From an uncultured Pedobacter sp. (lineage in GTDB: Bacteria > Bacteroidota > Bacteroidia > Sphingobacteriales > Sphingobacteriaceae), in assembly GCA_938008555.1 (NCBI GenBank), contig CALLKE010000048.1, forward strand, positions 1-23,991: a stretch of 23,991 nt of DNA. Reading direction: 5' to 3'. The notes beneath the pieces are model-generated. The model saw only the letters and a program-made list of their open reading frames with translations. It was not told the DNA's origin and ran no database searches. Made by a program: the position numbers and the translations under genes. Below, piece after piece: positions 7,040 through 14,983 of the stretch (positions are counted from its first letter, which is position 1; every line of letters starts with the position of its first letter).

Positions 7040-7269
7040 CATACCAAAGCAACGAAGATTTACCCGCTAGTTTGCGTAGAAAGCTACCCAAGCATGCACA
7101 AGAGATTTTTAGAGCAGCATTTAATAATGCATATGAGGAGTACAAAGATCCTAGCAAACGACGAAATAGGCGCATACCCCGGTATGTGGTTGCCTATAAG
7201 GTCGCTTGGAATGCTGTTAAAGCAAAATATCACAAAAATGAAAAAACAGGAAAATGGGCGAGTGCCTAA
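7036..7269 (+). CDS. chaB: ChaB family protein
   Basis: Small 77-residue protein of the ChaB family. The diagnostic pattern is complete: MPYQSNEDLPASLRRKLPKH at the N-terminus, A..IF..AFNNAYEEY in the middle, and VAYKVAWNAVKAKY at the end, followed by a short K.GKW tail. ChaB was first linked to the ChaA cation/proton antiporter in Escherichia coli, but its molecular function is still unclear. The fold is helical and it is probably cytoplasmic. The ATG at 7036 is chosen because the conserved MPY begins there; a competing longer frame from 7007 has no family resemblance. It lies behind htpG on the same strand, with the start codon inside the right arm of a long inverted repeat. The 3' end overlaps by 4 nt the end of the convergent methyltransferase gene. 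Confidence 0.88.
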   Translation: MPYQSNEDLPASLRRKLPKHAQEIFRAAFNNAYEEYKDPSKRRNRRIPRYVVAYKVAWNAVKAKYHKNEKTGKWASA

Positions 7270-7808
7270 GAATGTGATTGAAACGTTAGCTTAGCAAAAA
7301 AGTCCCACAAAACGATCCCAGCAGAAATTACAATATTAAATGAGTGTTTAGTGCCAAACTGTGGGATTTCAACACATGTATCAATCATTCGCATCGCCTC
7401 ATTGCTAACCCCATTAACCTCATTTCCAAAGATTAAGGCATACTTTTCGTCTGATTGTGGTGCAAATTGATGAAGCATCACACTGCTCTTAGCTTGCTCA
7501 ATAGCTATAATCTGGTACCCATCTAGTTTGAGTTGTTCGATTGCTGTTTCAATATGTTGAAAATAATACCAATCAATAGATTGCGTAGCGCCTAAGGCTG
7601 TTTTCTCAATTTCTCGATGCGGTGGTTGTGCTGTTATCCCACACAAATAAATACTTTGAATAGCAAATCCATCTGCCGTACGAAAAATGGATCCAATGTT
7701 ATGCATACTACGTACACTATCCAACACAACGACGATGGGTAATTTCGTTTGTTGCTTAAACTCAGATACGCTAACGCGGTTTAAATCATCTAATTTTAAT
7801 TTCTGCAT
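7266..7808 (-). CDS. TrmH-family (SpoU/SPOUT) RNA methyltransferase
   Basis: S-adenosylmethionine-dependent 2'-O-ribose methyltransferase of the trefoil-knot SPOUT class acting on tRNA or rRNA. Of the three SpoU motifs, motif 1 is NIGSIFRTADGF (asparagine and arginine for catalysis), motif 2 is ALIFGNEVNGV, and motif 3 is IPQFGTKHSFNIVISAGIVLWDF. The CGITAQPPHREIEKTALGA stretch is typical of the compact Bacteroidota subgroup, whose RNA target has not been established. With ATG at 7808 the protein has 180 residues; a TTG nine bases upstream (7817) is less likely because it lies inside the -7 box. It is convergent with chaB, with a 4-nt overlap of the 3' ends and no terminator between. Confidence 0.92.
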   Translation of the reverse strand: MQKLKLDDLNRVSVSEFKQQTKLPIVVVLDSVRSMHNIGSIFRTADGFAIQSIYLCGITAQPPHREIEKTALGATQSIDWYYFQHIETAIEQLKLDGYQIIAIEQAKSSVMLHQFAPQSDEKYALIFGNEVNGVSNEAMRMIDTCVEIPQFGTKHSFNIVISAGIVLWDFFAKLTFQSHS

Positions 7809-7814
7809 GTGACG

Positions 7815-7822
7815 CAAAAATA
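7815..7822 (-). promoter_or_regulatory. -7 promoter box directly upstream of the TrmH-family gene
   Basis: TATTTTTG on the minus strand matches TANNTTTG and ends 6 nt before the ATG at 7808, the same close arrangement as at folB and dapA. No clear TTG is found at -33. Confidence 0.45.
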
Positions 7823-7894
7823 AGTAATTTCATCGGGGGTAGATGGTACACCTAATTGAATAGAACTCAAACCTCAAGATTATACTGAATGTTC

Positions 7895-7902
7895 TACCTT
7901 TG
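7895..7902 (+). promoter_or_regulatory. -7 promoter box of the cation efflux gene
   Basis: TACCTTTG matches the Bacteroidota -7 consensus and ends 40 nt before the ATG at 7943. It overlaps one arm of a CTCAAA/TTTGAG inverted pair (7866-7871 and 7899-7904). No TTG is present at the expected upstream distance. Confidence 0.4.
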
Positions 7903-7942
7903 AGCCAAGCGAATAATCTTCACAATCATTATTGATCCTAAG

Positions 7943-8812
7943 ATGGCTAATGAAAACATCATACTAAAGACGACCTACTTCAGCATATTGGGAAATGTAA
8001 GCATGATCGTTGTAAAAGGACTGACTGGTTATTTAGGGAATTCACATGCTTTAATAGCTGATGCAATTGAATCTGCTACCGACGTGGTTTCTTCATCATT
8101 GGTTCTGTTTGGGATCAAGTATTCGAGTAGGCCTGCTGACAAAAACCATCCCTACGGACATGGACGAGCTGAACCTTTAATTACGTTTTTGGTTGTAGGC
8201 TTTTTAATTGCTTCCGCTATACTAATTGCATATGAAAGTGTAAAAAATATTCGCACTCAACATAATTTACCCAAACCCTACACGCTCATCGTCCTTGGAG
8301 CGATTATTGTTTGGAAAGAGATTTTGTATCATTCCGTGATTAAAAAAGCCAAACAAACGAATAGTTCGTCATTAAAAGCTGATGCCTGGCATCATCGGAG
8401 TGATGCGATCACATCCGTTGCTGCATTTATTGGTATTTCGATTGCACTCATATTAGGCAAGGGCTATGAAGCGGCAGATGACTGGGCTGCACTTTTTGCA
8501 TCTGGATTTATTTTGTACAACAGTTATTTAATTTTCAGGCCAGCTCTTGGTGAAATTATGGATGAACATTTTTATGATGATCTAATAGCAGAAATTAGGC
8601 ATGTGTCACATCAGGTAGATGGCATCATTGATACCGAGAAATGTTTTATAAGGAAGGTAGGCATGAAGTATCACGTTGATTTACATGCTGTGGTAGATGC
8701 ACACCTCTCTGTAAAGGAAGGACACCGATTGGCACATAAATTGAAAGACACACTCAATCAGAAAATTCATCAACTAGGGCAAATTTTAATACACATTGAG
8801 CCTCATGAATAA
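7943..8812 (+). CDS. Cation diffusion facilitator family transporter
   Basis: Inner-membrane proton-coupled exporter of divalent metal ions (Zn, Fe, Cd, Co or Mn in characterised relatives), 289 residues. Six membrane segments are expected in the first 210 residues. The metal site in the second segment reads ADAIESATD, giving E43-xxx-D47. The fifth segment gives H150-xxx-D154 in AWHHRSD. The cytoplasmic loop motif HPYGHGRAE is present. The C-terminal cytoplasmic dimerisation domain (about 210-289) ends in histidine-rich LIHIEPHE. The Glu at the first site, where Zn transporters have His or Asp, makes metal specificity uncertain. The gene is followed 33 nt later by mutS on the same strand, but mutS has its own -7 box. 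Confidence 0.93.
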   Translation: MANENIILKTTYFSILGNVSMIVVKGLTGYLGNSHALIADAIESATDVVSSSLVLFGIKYSSRPADKNHPYGHGRAEPLITFLVVGFLIASAILIAYESVKNIRTQHNLPKPYTLIVLGAIIVWKEILYHSVIKKAKQTNSSSLKADAWHHRSDAITSVAAFIGISIALILGKGYEAADDWAALFASGFILYNSYLIFRPALGEIMDEHFYDDLIAEIRHVSHQVDGIIDTEKCFIRKVGMKYHVDLHAVVDAHLSVKEGHRLAHKLKDTLNQKIHQLGQILIHIEPHE

Positions 8813-8813
8813 T

Positions 8814-8821
8814 TAACTTTG
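8814..8821 (+). promoter_or_regulatory. -7 promoter box of mutS
   Basis: TAACTTTG right after the stop codon of the preceding gene fits TANNTTTG and ends 24 nt before the mutS start. A TTG at 8796-8798 lies 15 nt upstream, slightly closer than usual for the -33 element. Confidence 0.4.
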
Positions 8822-8845
8822 CCGCTTCAATAAATTAAAAAATCG

Positions 8846-11455
8846 TTGGCAAAAACTGAGAAAAAAGAGACACCACTAATGCAACAATACAACACAATTA
8901 AGGCAAAATATCCTGGCGCCTTGTTGTTGTTCCGAGTTGGTGATTTTTATGAAACTTTTGGAGAAGATGCCATAAGAGCTTCTGGTATTCTAGGGATCAC
9001 TTTAACCAAAAGAGCGAATGGATCGGCTGCTCATATTGAATTAGCTGGTTTTCCACATCATTCTTTAGAAACCTATTTACCTAGATTAGTTCGTGCTGGA
9101 CAGCGTGTGGCCATCTGTGATCAACTCGAAGATCCAAAAATAACCAAGACAATAGTCAAGCGTGGAGTTACCGAGCTTGTTACACCGGGTGTATCCTATA
9201 GTGACACTATTATTCAGCAAAAAGCCAATAATTACCTCGCATCTATTTATCCCGAAAAAAACCAGATTGGCATTGCCTTTTTAGATATTTCGACAGGCGA
9301 ATTTTTAGTGGCTCAGGGGAGTTGGGAATACATTGATAAACTACTCCAAAGTTTCAAGCCAAGTGAAGTTATCTTTCAAAAGAGCCGCCAAGCCTTTTTT
9401 GTAGAAACTTTTGGCGATCGTTTTTACACTTATACTTTGGATGAGTGGCCATATGAGAGCGATTATGCATCTACTTTTTTACTCAAACATTTTGATGTAA
9501 AATCATTAAAAGGCTTTGGAATCGAAAAACTAAACCTGGCAATTGTTGCAGCTGGGGTCGCTTTGCATTATTTGAACGAAACAGAACATCGGAATCTACA
9601 GCATATTTCTTCGGTCTCTAGAATAGAAGAAGATCGGTTTATGTGGCTCGACCGCTTTACTGTTCGTAATCTGGAACTGATCAATTCTGCAAATGAGAAT
9701 GCATGCACCTTGGCTGATATTTTGGATCAAACTTCTTCGCCAATGGGGGCTCGACTGCTTCGTAGATGGATTATCATGCCTTTAAAGGAAAAAAAACCAA
9801 TCGAAGAGCGCCTCAATGTGGTCGATTTTTTAGTACATCAAGATGATCTACGTGAAAAACTGTTACATGCCATCAAACAAATTGGAGATTTGGAACGACT
9901 CATTTCTAAAATAGGTTTACTAAAAGCCAATCCGCGTGAAGTGGTGCAGCTTAAGAGAGCACTACATTTAATTTCCAGTCTCAAAAGTTTTTGCGAGTCG
10001 ACAGATAATTCAGTTTTAAAAGTGATTGCCGAACAACTTAATCCCTGTGCACTTATTCATGCTCGCATAGAAAAAGAGCTGAACCCGGATGTTCCTGTGA
10101 TCCTAAGTAAAGGAAGCGTTATTGCTGATGGGGTAAATGAAGAATTAGACCGGCTTCGTAAAATAGCTTTCGGTGGTAAAGATTATTTGCTTGAAATTCA
10201 AAAACGTGAAGCTGAAAATACAAACATAGCTTCTCTAAAGGTGGCTTTTAATAATGTGTTTGGGTATTATCTAGAGGTAACACATACACATAAAGACAAA
10301 GTGCCGAGTGATTGGATTCGTAAGCAAACATTGGTGAATGCCGAACGCTACATCACTCCAGAGCTAAAAGAATATGAAGAGCAAATATTGGGAGCTGAAG
10401 AGAAGATATTTAGTCTCGAGACACAGCTTTACAATGAATTGGTATATGCTTTGGCAGAATACATCAAGCCTATCCAACTAAATGCGCAACTAGTTGCACA
10501 ACTAGATGTACTGCTCAACTTTGCCACTCTTGCCATTAAGAACCATTATGTCAAACCTCAAATCAATGAAGGAGATATCATTGATATAAAAGGAGGGAGG
10601 CATCCCGTCATCGAAAAAAACTTAGCGATAGGTGAGGAGTATATCACCAATGATATTTTTCTGGATAATGAGACGCAGCAAATCATCATCATCACAGGAC
10701 CTAATATGGCTGGGAAATCGGCCTTACTGCGTCAAACTGGATTGATTGTTTTGATGGCGCAAATGGGATGCTTTGTGCCAGCTAAGGAAGCAAAGATCGG
10801 CTTAGTCGATAAAATATTTACACGGGTAGGTGCTTCGGATAATTTATCTACAGGTGAGTCTACTTTTATGGTCGAGATGAGTGAAACAGCCAGCATTTTG
10901 AATAATTTATCTAACAGGAGCTTGGTCTTATTGGATGAAATTGGTCGTGGTACAAGTACTTACGATGGTATTTCGATTGCATGGGCCATTTCAGAATATC
11001 TCCACAATCATCCATCTGCAAAGGCAAAAACCTTATTCGCGACCCATTATCATGAGCTTAATGAACTCACCAATTCATTGAATCGGATTAAAAACTTCAA
11101 TGTAGCAATCAAGGAGGTTAATAATAAAGTGATTTTTTTAAGAAAATTAGTGCCGGGTGGGAGTGAGCATAGCTTTGGGATACACGTCGCTAAAATGGCT
11201 GGAATGCCTTCTAAACTCGTTTCCAGAGCAAATGAAATTTTAAAACGTCTGGAGCAAGAGCGGACAGGAGGGGAGCAAATCAAAGACAGCATCAAAAAAG
11301 TTCAAAAACAAGCTTACCAGCTCCAAATGTTTACTATTGATGACCCCGTTTTAATCAAGATTCGCGATGTATTAAATCACTTGGACGTAAACACACTCAC
11401 ACCTGTTGAAGCGTTGATGAAATTGGATGAGATACAACGGGTGTTGAAAAATTAG
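8846..11455 (+). CDS. mutS: DNA mismatch repair ATPase MutS
   Basis: Recognises base mismatches and small loops and starts mismatch repair with MutL. The 869-residue protein has all MutS domains. The N-terminal mismatch-binding domain has GDFYETF, with the Phe-x-Glu wedge at F34 and E36. Connector, core and clamp regions follow. The C-terminal ABC-type ATPase has Walker A GPNMAGKS near residue 618, the DNLSTGESTFMVEM signature, Walker B LVLLDEIGRGTST near 692-704 and the ATHYHEL switch. It starts with TTG at 8846 (MAKTEKKETPLMQQYN). The residues before the first ATG (8879) match the usual N-terminus of Bacteroidota MutS, so the TTG start is preferred. No mutL is adjacent. Confidence 0.97.
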   Translation: MAKTEKKETPLMQQYNTIKAKYPGALLLFRVGDFYETFGEDAIRASGILGITLTKRANGSAAHIELAGFPHHSLETYLPRLVRAGQRVAICDQLEDPKITKTIVKRGVTELVTPGVSYSDTIIQQKANNYLASIYPEKNQIGIAFLDISTGEFLVAQGSWEYIDKLLQSFKPSEVIFQKSRQAFFVETFGDRFYTYTLDEWPYESDYASTFLLKHFDVKSLKGFGIEKLNLAIVAAGVALHYLNETEHRNLQHISSVSRIEEDRFMWLDRFTVRNLELINSANENACTLADILDQTSSPMGARLLRRWIIMPLKEKKPIEERLNVVDFLVHQDDLREKLLHAIKQIGDLERLISKIGLLKANPREVVQLKRALHLISSLKSFCESTDNSVLKVIAEQLNPCALIHARIEKELNPDVPVILSKGSVIADGVNEELDRLRKIAFGGKDYLLEIQKREAENTNIASLKVAFNNVFGYYLEVTHTHKDKVPSDWIRKQTLVNAERYITPELKEYEEQILGAEEKIFSLETQLYNELVYALAEYIKPIQLNAQLVAQLDVLLNFATLAIKNHYVKPQINEGDIIDIKGGRHPVIEKNLAIGEEYITNDIFLDNETQQIIIITGPNMAGKSALLRQTGLIVLMAQMGCFVPAKEAKIGLVDKIFTRVGASDNLSTGESTFMVEMSETASILNNLSNRSLVLLDEIGRGTSTYDGISIAWAISEYLHNHPSAKAKTLFATHYHELNELTNSLNRIKNFNVAIKEVNNKVIFLRKLVPGGSEHSFGIHVAKMAGMPSKLVSRANEILKRLEQERTGGEQIKDSIKKVQKQAYQLQMFTIDDPVLIKIRDVLNHLDVNTLTPVEALMKLDEIQRVLKN

Positions 11456-11487
11456 AAAAATTTAAGTTATAATGCGCGCTTTTTGGG

Positions 11488-11510
11488 GAGTGTAAACTAA
11501 ACTGTGTCAG
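11488..11510. mobile_element. Terminal inverted-repeat remnant of an IS256-type element
   Basis: GAGTGTAAACTAAACTGTGT followed by CAG lies just beyond the C-terminal transposase remnant, where the right end of an IS256-family element would be. The AGTGTAnnCTAAA core resembles the ends of the MITE-like element at 14811-14983. No matching opposite end was found at the other side of the remnant. This is an inference from position and general IS256 end style. Confidence 0.4.
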
Positions 11511-11523
11511 GGTTTTATTTTTC

Positions 11524-11750
11524 TCATGGTTTTGTCCATTTCTCAGTTATATTTTGAACGGTAAGGTTGATAAATTTTCCCAGTTTTCATACCATGAGCG
11601 TATGGGTACTGAGTGCTTTTTACCCCATTTTTCCTCTAATCGGATCAAATTCTCATAGCCAGTTTCTTTGGTATTAGCCTAATAAACAGGCCTCAGATCC
11701 TTCATAAATGCCTTTGATAGATAAAACATAGGCTATGCTCGAGTGCCAGA
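11524..11750 (-). pseudogene. IS256-family (Mutator-type) transposase, C-terminal remnant
   Basis: Minus-strand translation from 11729 gives LSKAFMKDLRPVY, a TAG codon where a Lys is usual, then ANTKETGYENLIRLEEKWGK and PIRSWYENWENLST. This is the well-known IS256 stretch dLkpvY.A.t...a...l...e.kWgkkyp...rSW..NWd.Lst. A preceding piece SSIAYV is in another frame. After LST the following 70 or so residues (yp..iR..iYTTN..E region) are missing. A short NITEKWTKP-like piece, frameshifted once more, resumes before TGA at 11524-11526. At least one stop, two frame changes and one internal deletion show that it is dead. It follows mutS and faces it. Confidence 0.8.
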
Positions 11751-11799
11751 ACCTCGAACCAGCATTTTGCTTGCTAATTCCTTACGAAAAGTGCAAAAA

Positions 11800-11846
11800 A
11801 AATACCCCTGAAATCTGAAGAAAATTCTTCAAACTCAGGGGTATTT
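11800..11846 (-). terminator. Strong intrinsic terminator of the clpB/ncRNA unit
   Basis: A 12-bp perfect stem, AAATACCCCTGA (11800-11811) against TCAGGGGTATTT (11835-11846), encloses a second pairing TGAAGAA/TTCTTCA (11816-11831). On the minus strand the stem runs straight into eight T residues. This is a textbook Rho-independent terminator for transcription from the clpB side. Confidence 0.85.
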
Positions 11847-12067
11847 AGCCTCCCAAAACCAGTCCCTTTAAACACCGTTTAAAAGCCCATATGGAATAAG
11901 AAAGTGTGAGTTTCCCACGCTTCGCCCTTTCTTATATTCTATTTGTGAGTCGGTTTGATAAAAGAAAACCCAGTTAGAAATTGAGCTTTGTGATGTGAAG
12001 CAAAAAGGCCAACATTCGAACTGGGAAATCCTAAGCAAGGAAAAATAGGGGCCCCAAGCCACTAATT
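11847..12067 (-). ncRNA. Candidate structured non-coding RNA between clpB and its terminator
   Basis: About 220 nt between the clpB stop and the terminator have no convincing coding content but dense potential pairing, given here on the minus strand. (1) The ends can close on each other: TTAGT with GCTAA, then CTTGGGGCC with GGTTTTGGG using G-U pairs. (2) CCCAGTTCGAA pairs with TTCTAACTGGG (11969-12025 region; one mismatch). (3) ATAAGAAAG pairs perfectly with CTTTCTTAT (about 11896-11935), with a further inner stem. (4) TTTAAAC-GGT-GTTTAAA (about 11868-11884) is perfect. A closed structure followed at once by a U-rich terminator is how small RNAs such as 6S RNA are built. I cannot assign a family. 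A 64-codon open frame here has no protein-like features and is not annotated. Confidence 0.45.
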
Positions 12068-14671
12068 TTATGATTTCTTTTTCAGATTACTAAAGAAGAA
12101 ATGATTATCAATCACATCTAATTTGATTTTACTATCCTTCTCTATTTTGTCTGAGAGAATATCTTTAGATAATTCATTCAGAATACGTTTTTGAATCACG
12201 CGCTTAAGCGGTCGTGCACCAAACTGAGGATCATAACCTAGCTGGGCCAGCCAATCGTATGCATCTTCTGTAGCTTCGAGGTGTATGCCCATGTCTTCCA
12301 ATGTATCCTGTACTCCTTTAAATTGAAGTTTTACAATATCGCGCAGCTCTTTGCGATTTAGGGGAGTAAACATGATGAGTTCATCAATACGGTTTAAGAA
12401 TTCAGGTCGTATCGTTTGCTTTAATAATTCAAAAAGTTCATTCTTTGTTTTAGCAACTATTCTTTCTTGATTATGCTCATCCAGATTTTTGAAATTGTCC
12501 TGTATGATATTCGAGCCAATATTAGAGGTCATGATAATGATCGTATTTTTAAAATTAACGACACGACCTTTATTATCTGTGAGACGACCGTCATCCAACA
12601 CCTGCAGTAGAATATTGAATACATCTGGATGTGCTTTTTCAATTTCATCCAACAGAATAACAGAGTAGGGTTTACGTCTAACGGCTTCCGTCAGTTGGCC
12701 ACCTTCTTCATATCCAACATACCCAGGAGGCGCACCAATCAAACGAGAGACAGCATGTCGTTCTTGATACTCACTCATATCAATGCGGATCATTGCATGC
12801 TCATCATTGAATAAATATTCGGCCAGTGCTTTAGCCAATTCTGTTTTACCAACACCAGTTGTTCCTAGAAAAATAAAAGAACCTATCGGCTTGTGTTTAT
12901 CTTGTAAACCGGCACGAGATCGACGTATGGCATCCGAAACAGCTTCAATAGCTTCGTCTTGACCCGCTACACGTTTATGGAGCTCTTCCTCCATATGCAA
13001 TAGCTTTTCCCGCTCACTCTGAATCATTTTTGTTATGGGAATACCTGTCCATCGAGAAACTACACTAGCAATATCTTCGGCTGTAACTTCTTCTTTCAGC
13101 ATGCGACTATTAGCTTCTGTTTTAGCTAACTCTTTTTTCATGCGTTCCAGCTCTTTTTGAGCTTCACTGATTTTACCGTATCGTATCTCCGCTACTTTAC
13201 CATAATCGCCCGCCCGCTCGGCCTGATCAGCTTCGAGTTTGAAAGCCTCAATTTGTTCAAGCTTGGAATTAATAGCTTCAACTCGATCTTTTTCAGCTTT
13301 CCATTTAGCACGCAAAGAATCTCGCTCGTTGGATAAATTGGCTATTTCACCACTTAGTTCTTTTATTTTCTTTTCGTCTTTCTCACGCTTAATAGCCTCC
13401 CGTTCAATCTCTAATTGCATAATCCGACGATCTAATTCATCCACAGCTTCGGGTACTGAATCCATTTCTAAACGAAGTTTAGAAGCTGCCTCATCCATTA
13501 AATCAATCGCTTTATCGGGTAAAAAACGATCAGAAACATAACGTTGTGAAAGCTCTACTGCAGCAATAATCGCTTCATCTTTGATTCGCACTTTATGATG
13601 TGTTTCATAACGTTCTTTTAAGCCTCTAAGAATAGAAATAGCATCTTGCGTATCGGGCTCATGAACCATCACTTGTTGGAAGCGACGTTCTAAGGCTTTA
13701 TCTTTTTCTAAATATTTTTGGTATTCATTTAAGGTAGTTGCACCGATGGCACGTAGCTCCCCACGAGCAAGAGCAGGCTTCAAAATATTAGCAGCATCCA
13801 TGGCACCTTCACCGCCTCCGGCACCTACAAGCGTATGTATCTCATCAATAAAAAGTATAATGCTTCCATCACTTTGTGTGACTTCTTTTACAACCGCTTT
13901 TAGTCGTTCTTCAAATTCTCCTTTATACTTTGCACCTGCAATGAGCGCACCCATATCCAACGAATAAACCGTTTTATCTTTCAATGTTTCAGGTACATCG
14001 CCTTTGATGATACGAAATGCGATACCCTCAGCAATAGCCGTTTTACCTACACCTGGCTCACCGATGAGTATCGGATTATTTTTAGTGCGGCGTGAAAGTA
14101 TTTGAATGACACGCCTAATTTCCTCATCACGTCCAATTACAGGATCAAGCTTTCCAGACTCAGCATATTCATTTAGGTTTCTGGCATATTTATTTAAGGC
14201 GTTATACGTTGCTTCAGCATTTTGATCTGTTACACGACTATTGCCTCGAAGATCGATTATTGCCTTTTTAAGGTCTTTTTCATTGACCCCTGCATCTTTG
14301 AGTAGATTACTTATTTTATCGCCCACGCTTAAAAGCCCAAGTAGAATGTGCTCGACAGAAACAAATTCATCTTTAAACTCTTTGAGATAAGATTGCGCCT
14401 TTTGCAGTACACTGTTTACTCCCGATGAGAGATATACTTCACTTCCTGTGACTTTGGGGAAGCTTTTGATTTGTGCATCTAATACAGTATCTAAATGGGC
14501 GATATTTACATTCATTTTTTTTAAAAGGTAGCTAATGACATTTTCATCAACTGTTAGCAAACCCTTTAAAATATGTGCAGTCTCAATTGCTTGTTGCTGA
14601 TTACCTGTTGCAATTTCTGAAGCCTTTTGTATAGCCTGCTGCGCTTTGATAGTGAAGTTATTGAGGTTCAT
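12068..14671 (-). CDS. clpB: ATP-dependent disaggregase ClpB
   Basis: Hexameric AAA+ chaperone that pulls apart aggregated proteins together with DnaK, 867 residues, full length. The domains in order are: an N-terminal Clp_N repeat domain (1-150); AAA-1 with Walker A GEPGVGKT (204-211), Walker B ILFIDEIHTLVGAGG and the arginine finger LERRFQ; a middle coiled-coil domain (about 400-530), rich in Glu/Lys/Arg, which marks ClpB rather than ClpA or ClpC; AAA-2 with Walker A GTTGVGKTELAKAL (about 605) and VILLDEIEKAHPDV; and a C-terminal D2-small domain with GARPLKRVIQ. It starts at ATG 14671, NLNNFTIKAQ being the usual N-terminus. It is monocistronic; a structured RNA candidate and a strong terminator follow. 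A MITE-like element lies 140 bp upstream. Confidence 0.97.
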   Translation of the reverse strand: MNLNNFTIKAQQAIQKASEIATGNQQQAIETAHILKGLLTVDENVISYLLKKMNVNIAHLDTVLDAQIKSFPKVTGSEVYLSSGVNSVLQKAQSYLKEFKDEFVSVEHILLGLLSVGDKISNLLKDAGVNEKDLKKAIIDLRGNSRVTDQNAEATYNALNKYARNLNEYAESGKLDPVIGRDEEIRRVIQILSRRTKNNPILIGEPGVGKTAIAEGIAFRIIKGDVPETLKDKTVYSLDMGALIAGAKYKGEFEERLKAVVKEVTQSDGSIILFIDEIHTLVGAGGGEGAMDAANILKPALARGELRAIGATTLNEYQKYLEKDKALERRFQQVMVHEPDTQDAISILRGLKERYETHHKVRIKDEAIIAAVELSQRYVSDRFLPDKAIDLMDEAASKLRLEMDSVPEAVDELDRRIMQLEIEREAIKREKDEKKIKELSGEIANLSNERDSLRAKWKAEKDRVEAINSKLEQIEAFKLEADQAERAGDYGKVAEIRYGKISEAQKELERMKKELAKTEANSRMLKEEVTAEDIASVVSRWTGIPITKMIQSEREKLLHMEEELHKRVAGQDEAIEAVSDAIRRSRAGLQDKHKPIGSFIFLGTTGVGKTELAKALAEYLFNDEHAMIRIDMSEYQERHAVSRLIGAPPGYVGYEEGGQLTEAVRRKPYSVILLDEIEKAHPDVFNILLQVLDDGRLTDNKGRVVNFKNTIIIMTSNIGSNIIQDNFKNLDEHNQERIVAKTKNELFELLKQTIRPEFLNRIDELIMFTPLNRKELRDIVKLQFKGVQDTLEDMGIHLEATEDAYDWLAQLGYDPQFGARPLKRVIQKRILNELSKDILSDKIEKDSKIKLDVIDNHFFFSNLKKKS

Positions 14672-14810
14672 TTGCGTTTATTTTGGAGGTGTTTTTAAAT
14701 ATGATGCGTTTAAGTTTTTGTGGCATACGACCAAAGTCTTCCAAGTATTGGTGTACCAGAAATTTACTTACTTATCTAAAAATGATATCATCAAAAATTT
14801 TGCCACATTT
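14672..14810. other. clpB upstream region, no clear promoter
   Basis: This stretch must contain the clpB promoter unless transcription starts in the MITE beyond it. I find no good TANNTTTG box on the minus strand. Visible are a 10-bp palindrome ATGATATCAT (14782-14791) and an otherwise plain AT-rich sequence. Confidence 0.4.
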
Positions 14811-14983
14811 AATTAAGGTAGTGTATCTAAATGTATGATGACTCTTTTCAGGGATAAAAAAGTATGCGTTTTGATTTTTAAAAACCACCTTTAGTTGCTT
14901 GAAAAGCACAGTGTGTTTCGATATTTTCGATCATATTTTATCCAAATATTACCTATCATACATTTAGATACACTACCTTAATT
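14811..14983. mobile_element. MITE-like element with 29-bp perfect terminal inverted repeats
   Basis: The 29 nt at 14811-14839 and 14955-14983 are perfect inverted copies (core GGTAGTGTATCTAAATGTAT). They enclose 115 nt for a total of 173 bp. Each outer edge carries AATTAA/TTAATT, so a TTAA target duplication could be hidden in the repeat. A second, subterminal pair GGATAAAA (14852-14859) and TTTTATCC (14936-14943) sits at nearly the same distance from each arm. No transposase gene is inside; the longest frame is under 20 codons. This is the architecture of a non-autonomous element mobilised in trans. Confidence 0.65.

Noticed and set aside
7007..7294. 95-codon frame overlapping chaB
   Set aside because: Its translation resembles nothing, and the overlapping frame from 7036 has the full ChaB pattern.
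11735..11765. tRNA-like GGTTCGAGG stretch on the minus strand
   Set aside because: No acceptor, D or anticodon arm can be formed around it. It belongs to the IS256 transposase remnant.
11868..12062. 64-codon minus-strand open frame after clpB
   Set aside because: It coincides with several strong stem-loops, has no recognisable protein pattern and no promoter or ribosome binding site. It is better explained as structured RNA.
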